Assembly: GCA_937873435.1 (NCBI GenBank)
Contig: CALMWM010000091.1
Coordinates: 1-6,536 of the forward strand
Reading direction: 5' to 3'
Length of the DNA stretch: 6,536 nucleotides
From: an uncultured Gallionellaceae bacterium
Lineage (GTDB): Bacteria; Pseudomonadota; Gammaproteobacteria; Burkholderiales; Sulfuricellaceae
Shown here: one piece after another, positions 5,242-6,536 of the stretch
How the letters are laid out: each line of letters opens with the position of its first letter
Position numbering within the stretch: position 1 is the stretch's first letter
The notes under the pieces: model-generated
What the model was told of the DNA's origin: nothing
What the model saw: only the letters and a program-made list of their open reading frames with translations
Databases searched by the model: none
Translations under genes and position numbers: made by a program

Positions 5242-6536
5242 TTACTTCATTTCTGGTTCAAGGTTGCCCACGGCGAGCCGGAGCCCGGCACGCTGCACCG
5301 CAAGATCGTATTTTGCCGCCACCACGTCCGCGCGGGCCTTGTCGAGCTGGGCGCGCGCGCCGAGCAATTCGGTAATGGTCGTCACACCGTTGTTGTAGCG
5401 CTTTTCCACCATGTTCAAGGCCTCTTCGGCGTGGCCGACCGCGAGTTCGCGCAGCCCCACGCGGCGCTCGGCTTCCGCGGATTTGCGGCTCGCCTCGCCG
5501 ACCTGGAATTCCACGCCGCTTTCCGCCTGATGCAGGCGTGCGACCAGCTCGGCCTTGCCCGCCGCAGCGCGATCCACCGCGCCGCGCGTCACGCCGCCGT
5601 CGAACGCCGTCCACGAGATCGTCCCGCCCACGGTATAGGAGCTCGCCTCGAATCCGGCGTTCTTGTCGTTCCAGTCCTGCCGCGCCATCAAGCCCGCCTG
5701 CGGATAAAGCCCGGCCCTGGCGACCTTCACGTTGGCCTCGGCGGCTTCCATCTGGTGGCGCATCGCATTGAGTCCCGGGTTGGCGCTCAGCGCCTGTTCG
5801 CGCAAATCGGCGGGTTTGCCGGGCAGGAGCGCGGGTGCTACTCGCGGGCCGATGTCGAGCGGATGTGCCAGCGGCAAGCCGAGCAACATGCGGAGCTGCT
5901 CCAGCGCGGAGTCCGCGGCATTTTGGGCTTGCGCCAGTTGTATCCGCACATCTTCAAGATGGATGCGCGCGGAAAGCAGGTCGCTTTTCACCACCACGCC
6001 CTGCTTGAGCAGGTTGTCTATGGTCTTCACATAGGATTCCGCGGCGATGTCGCCTTGCTTGGCGACATCGACATAGGCGCGCGCGGCATGGACGCCCTCG
6101 TAGGCCTGTAGCACATGGAAGATCACCTGCTGGCGCGCCGCCTGATCGCCCTGCTGCGCGGCGCGAATGTAGGACTGCGCCTGCTCGATGTAGCCTTCTA
6201 TCATCCCGCCGGTGTAGAGCGGTAGTTGCGCCTCGATGCGGGAATTGAAGTTGGTAACGGCGGCGGGATGATTGAGACCTTCCGGCGCGAGCGAAAGCAC
6301 ATTGGGGTTGGTCGGATCGAACTGACCGGCACCGAAGTCCCCAAAGGTGGCGCTGCGCTGGGAAAGCTTGAGGCCGAAGGCGTTCAGGGCATCGTTGCTG
6401 CGCACGCCGTTGAGCGAAACCGTGAGCTTGGGCAGCCGACTGCCCCGCGCCTGCGCCAGACCGGCCTCGGCCTGGGCTATCTGCGCCCGGCTGGCGAAGA
6501 GGTTGGGATTCTGCTGGAGCGCGGCATCCACGCACT
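5242..6536 (-). CDS. TolC-family outer-membrane efflux channel (OMF), N terminus cut by window edge
   Basis: The outer-membrane component of the pump: a trimeric beta-barrel plus long periplasmic alpha-helical tunnel. About 431 codons are visible and the frame stays open to the right edge, so the signal peptide and true start lie outside the window. The first visible residues (CVDAALQQNPNL) match the start of the mature OEP fold. GTG at 6531 should not be taken as the start. The two tandem OEP repeats of the family are visible, counting from that valine: RIEAQLPLYTGGMIEG (about 98-113) pairs with GGTISWTAFDGGVTRG (about 302-317), and LLKQGVVVKSDLLSARIHLE (about 174-193) pairs with the signature RYNNGVTTITELLGARAQL (about 378-396). 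The protein ends VGNLEPEMK, normal for the family. There is no cysteine in the part after the first visible residue. Being first in the visible gene order and 14 bases from the adaptor gene, it should supply this pump's own exit duct. Confidence 0.94.
   Translation of the reverse strand, partial: CVDAALQQNPNLFASRAQIAQAEAGLAQARGSRLPKLTVSLNGVRSNDALNAFGLKLSQRSATFGDFGAGQFDPTNPNVLSLAPEGLNHPAAVTNFNSRIEAQLPLYTGGMIEGYIEQAQSYIRAAQQGDQAARQQVIFHVLQAYEGVHAARAYVDVAKQGDIAAESYVKTIDNLLKQGVVVKSDLLSARIHLEDVRIQLAQAQNAADSALEQLRMLLGLPLAHPLDIGPRVAPALLPGKPADLREQALSANPGLNAMRHQMEAAEANVKVARAGLYPQAGLMARQDWNDKNAGFEASSYTVGGTISWTAFDGGVTRGAVDRAAAGKAELVARLHQAESGVEFQVGEASRKSAEAERRVGLRELAVGHAEEALNMVEKRYNNGVTTITELLGARAQLDKARADVVAAKYDLAVQRAGLRLAVGNLEPEMK

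Noticed and set aside
3860..5398. Plus-strand open frame of 512 codons opposite the adaptor.
   Set aside because: Antisense shadow spanning three real genes, with the same His/Arg/Gly-rich composition and no supporting domain.
6529..6531. GTG at 6531 as the start of the outer-membrane factor.
   Set aside because: The frame stays open to the window edge, no signal peptide follows the GTG, and the protein there is already in the mature OEP fold. The gene is truncated by the window.
1..6536. CRISPR arrays, tRNA or rRNA genes, insertion sequences, phage or attachment sites.
   Set aside because: Coding sequence fills the window apart from gaps of about 50 bases or less; no repeats, transposase motifs or RNA-gene signatures were seen.

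Overview
The window is a GC-rich, densely coded piece of a Gram-negative, probably proteobacterial chromosome. An outer-membrane factor and an RND tripartite pump indicate two membranes. The left end (membrane-anchored rhodanese followed by glutaredoxin 3) matches the yibN-grxC-secB arrangement of Beta- and Gammaproteobacteria. The high GC and the general look of the proteins lead me to favour a betaproteobacterium, possibly of the Nitrosomonadales/sulfur-oxidiser type; that part is an inference from protein resemblance only.

All six genes lie on the minus strand and are read from right to left. In transcription order they are: (1) a TolC-type outer-membrane factor, cut by the right edge (5242-6536); (2) a lipoprotein membrane-fusion (periplasmic adaptor) protein (4130-5227); (3) a 1098-residue RND permease (841-4137); (4) a 72-residue DUF2892/YgaP-like two-helix membrane protein (571-789); (5) a membrane-anchored single-domain rhodanese (112-522); (6) glutaredoxin 3, cut by the left edge (1-110). 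Spacings are 14 nt, an 8-nt overlap, 51 nt, 48 nt and 1 nt. No convincing terminator or internal promoter was seen, so one polycistronic message is plausible, with its promoter beyond the right edge.

The first three genes encode a complete envelope-spanning pump: inner-membrane proton-driven permease, lipid-anchored adaptor and outer-membrane channel. The last three encode small thiol or sulfur-handling proteins, two of them membrane-bound. The pump proteins are almost free of cysteine: none in the permease, and only the lipobox cysteine in the adaptor. The three small proteins carry clear or possible reactive cysteines. The permease has only one of the two adjacent TM4 aspartates used by AcrB-type pumps and an arginine where AcrB has its TM10 lysine.

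No mobile element, CRISPR array, RNA gene or broken gene was found. The main point of interest is the junction of an RND export system with a sulfur/thiol module; the pump's substrate cannot be read from the sequence. Very long plus-strand open frames run opposite the real genes and are antisense shadows.
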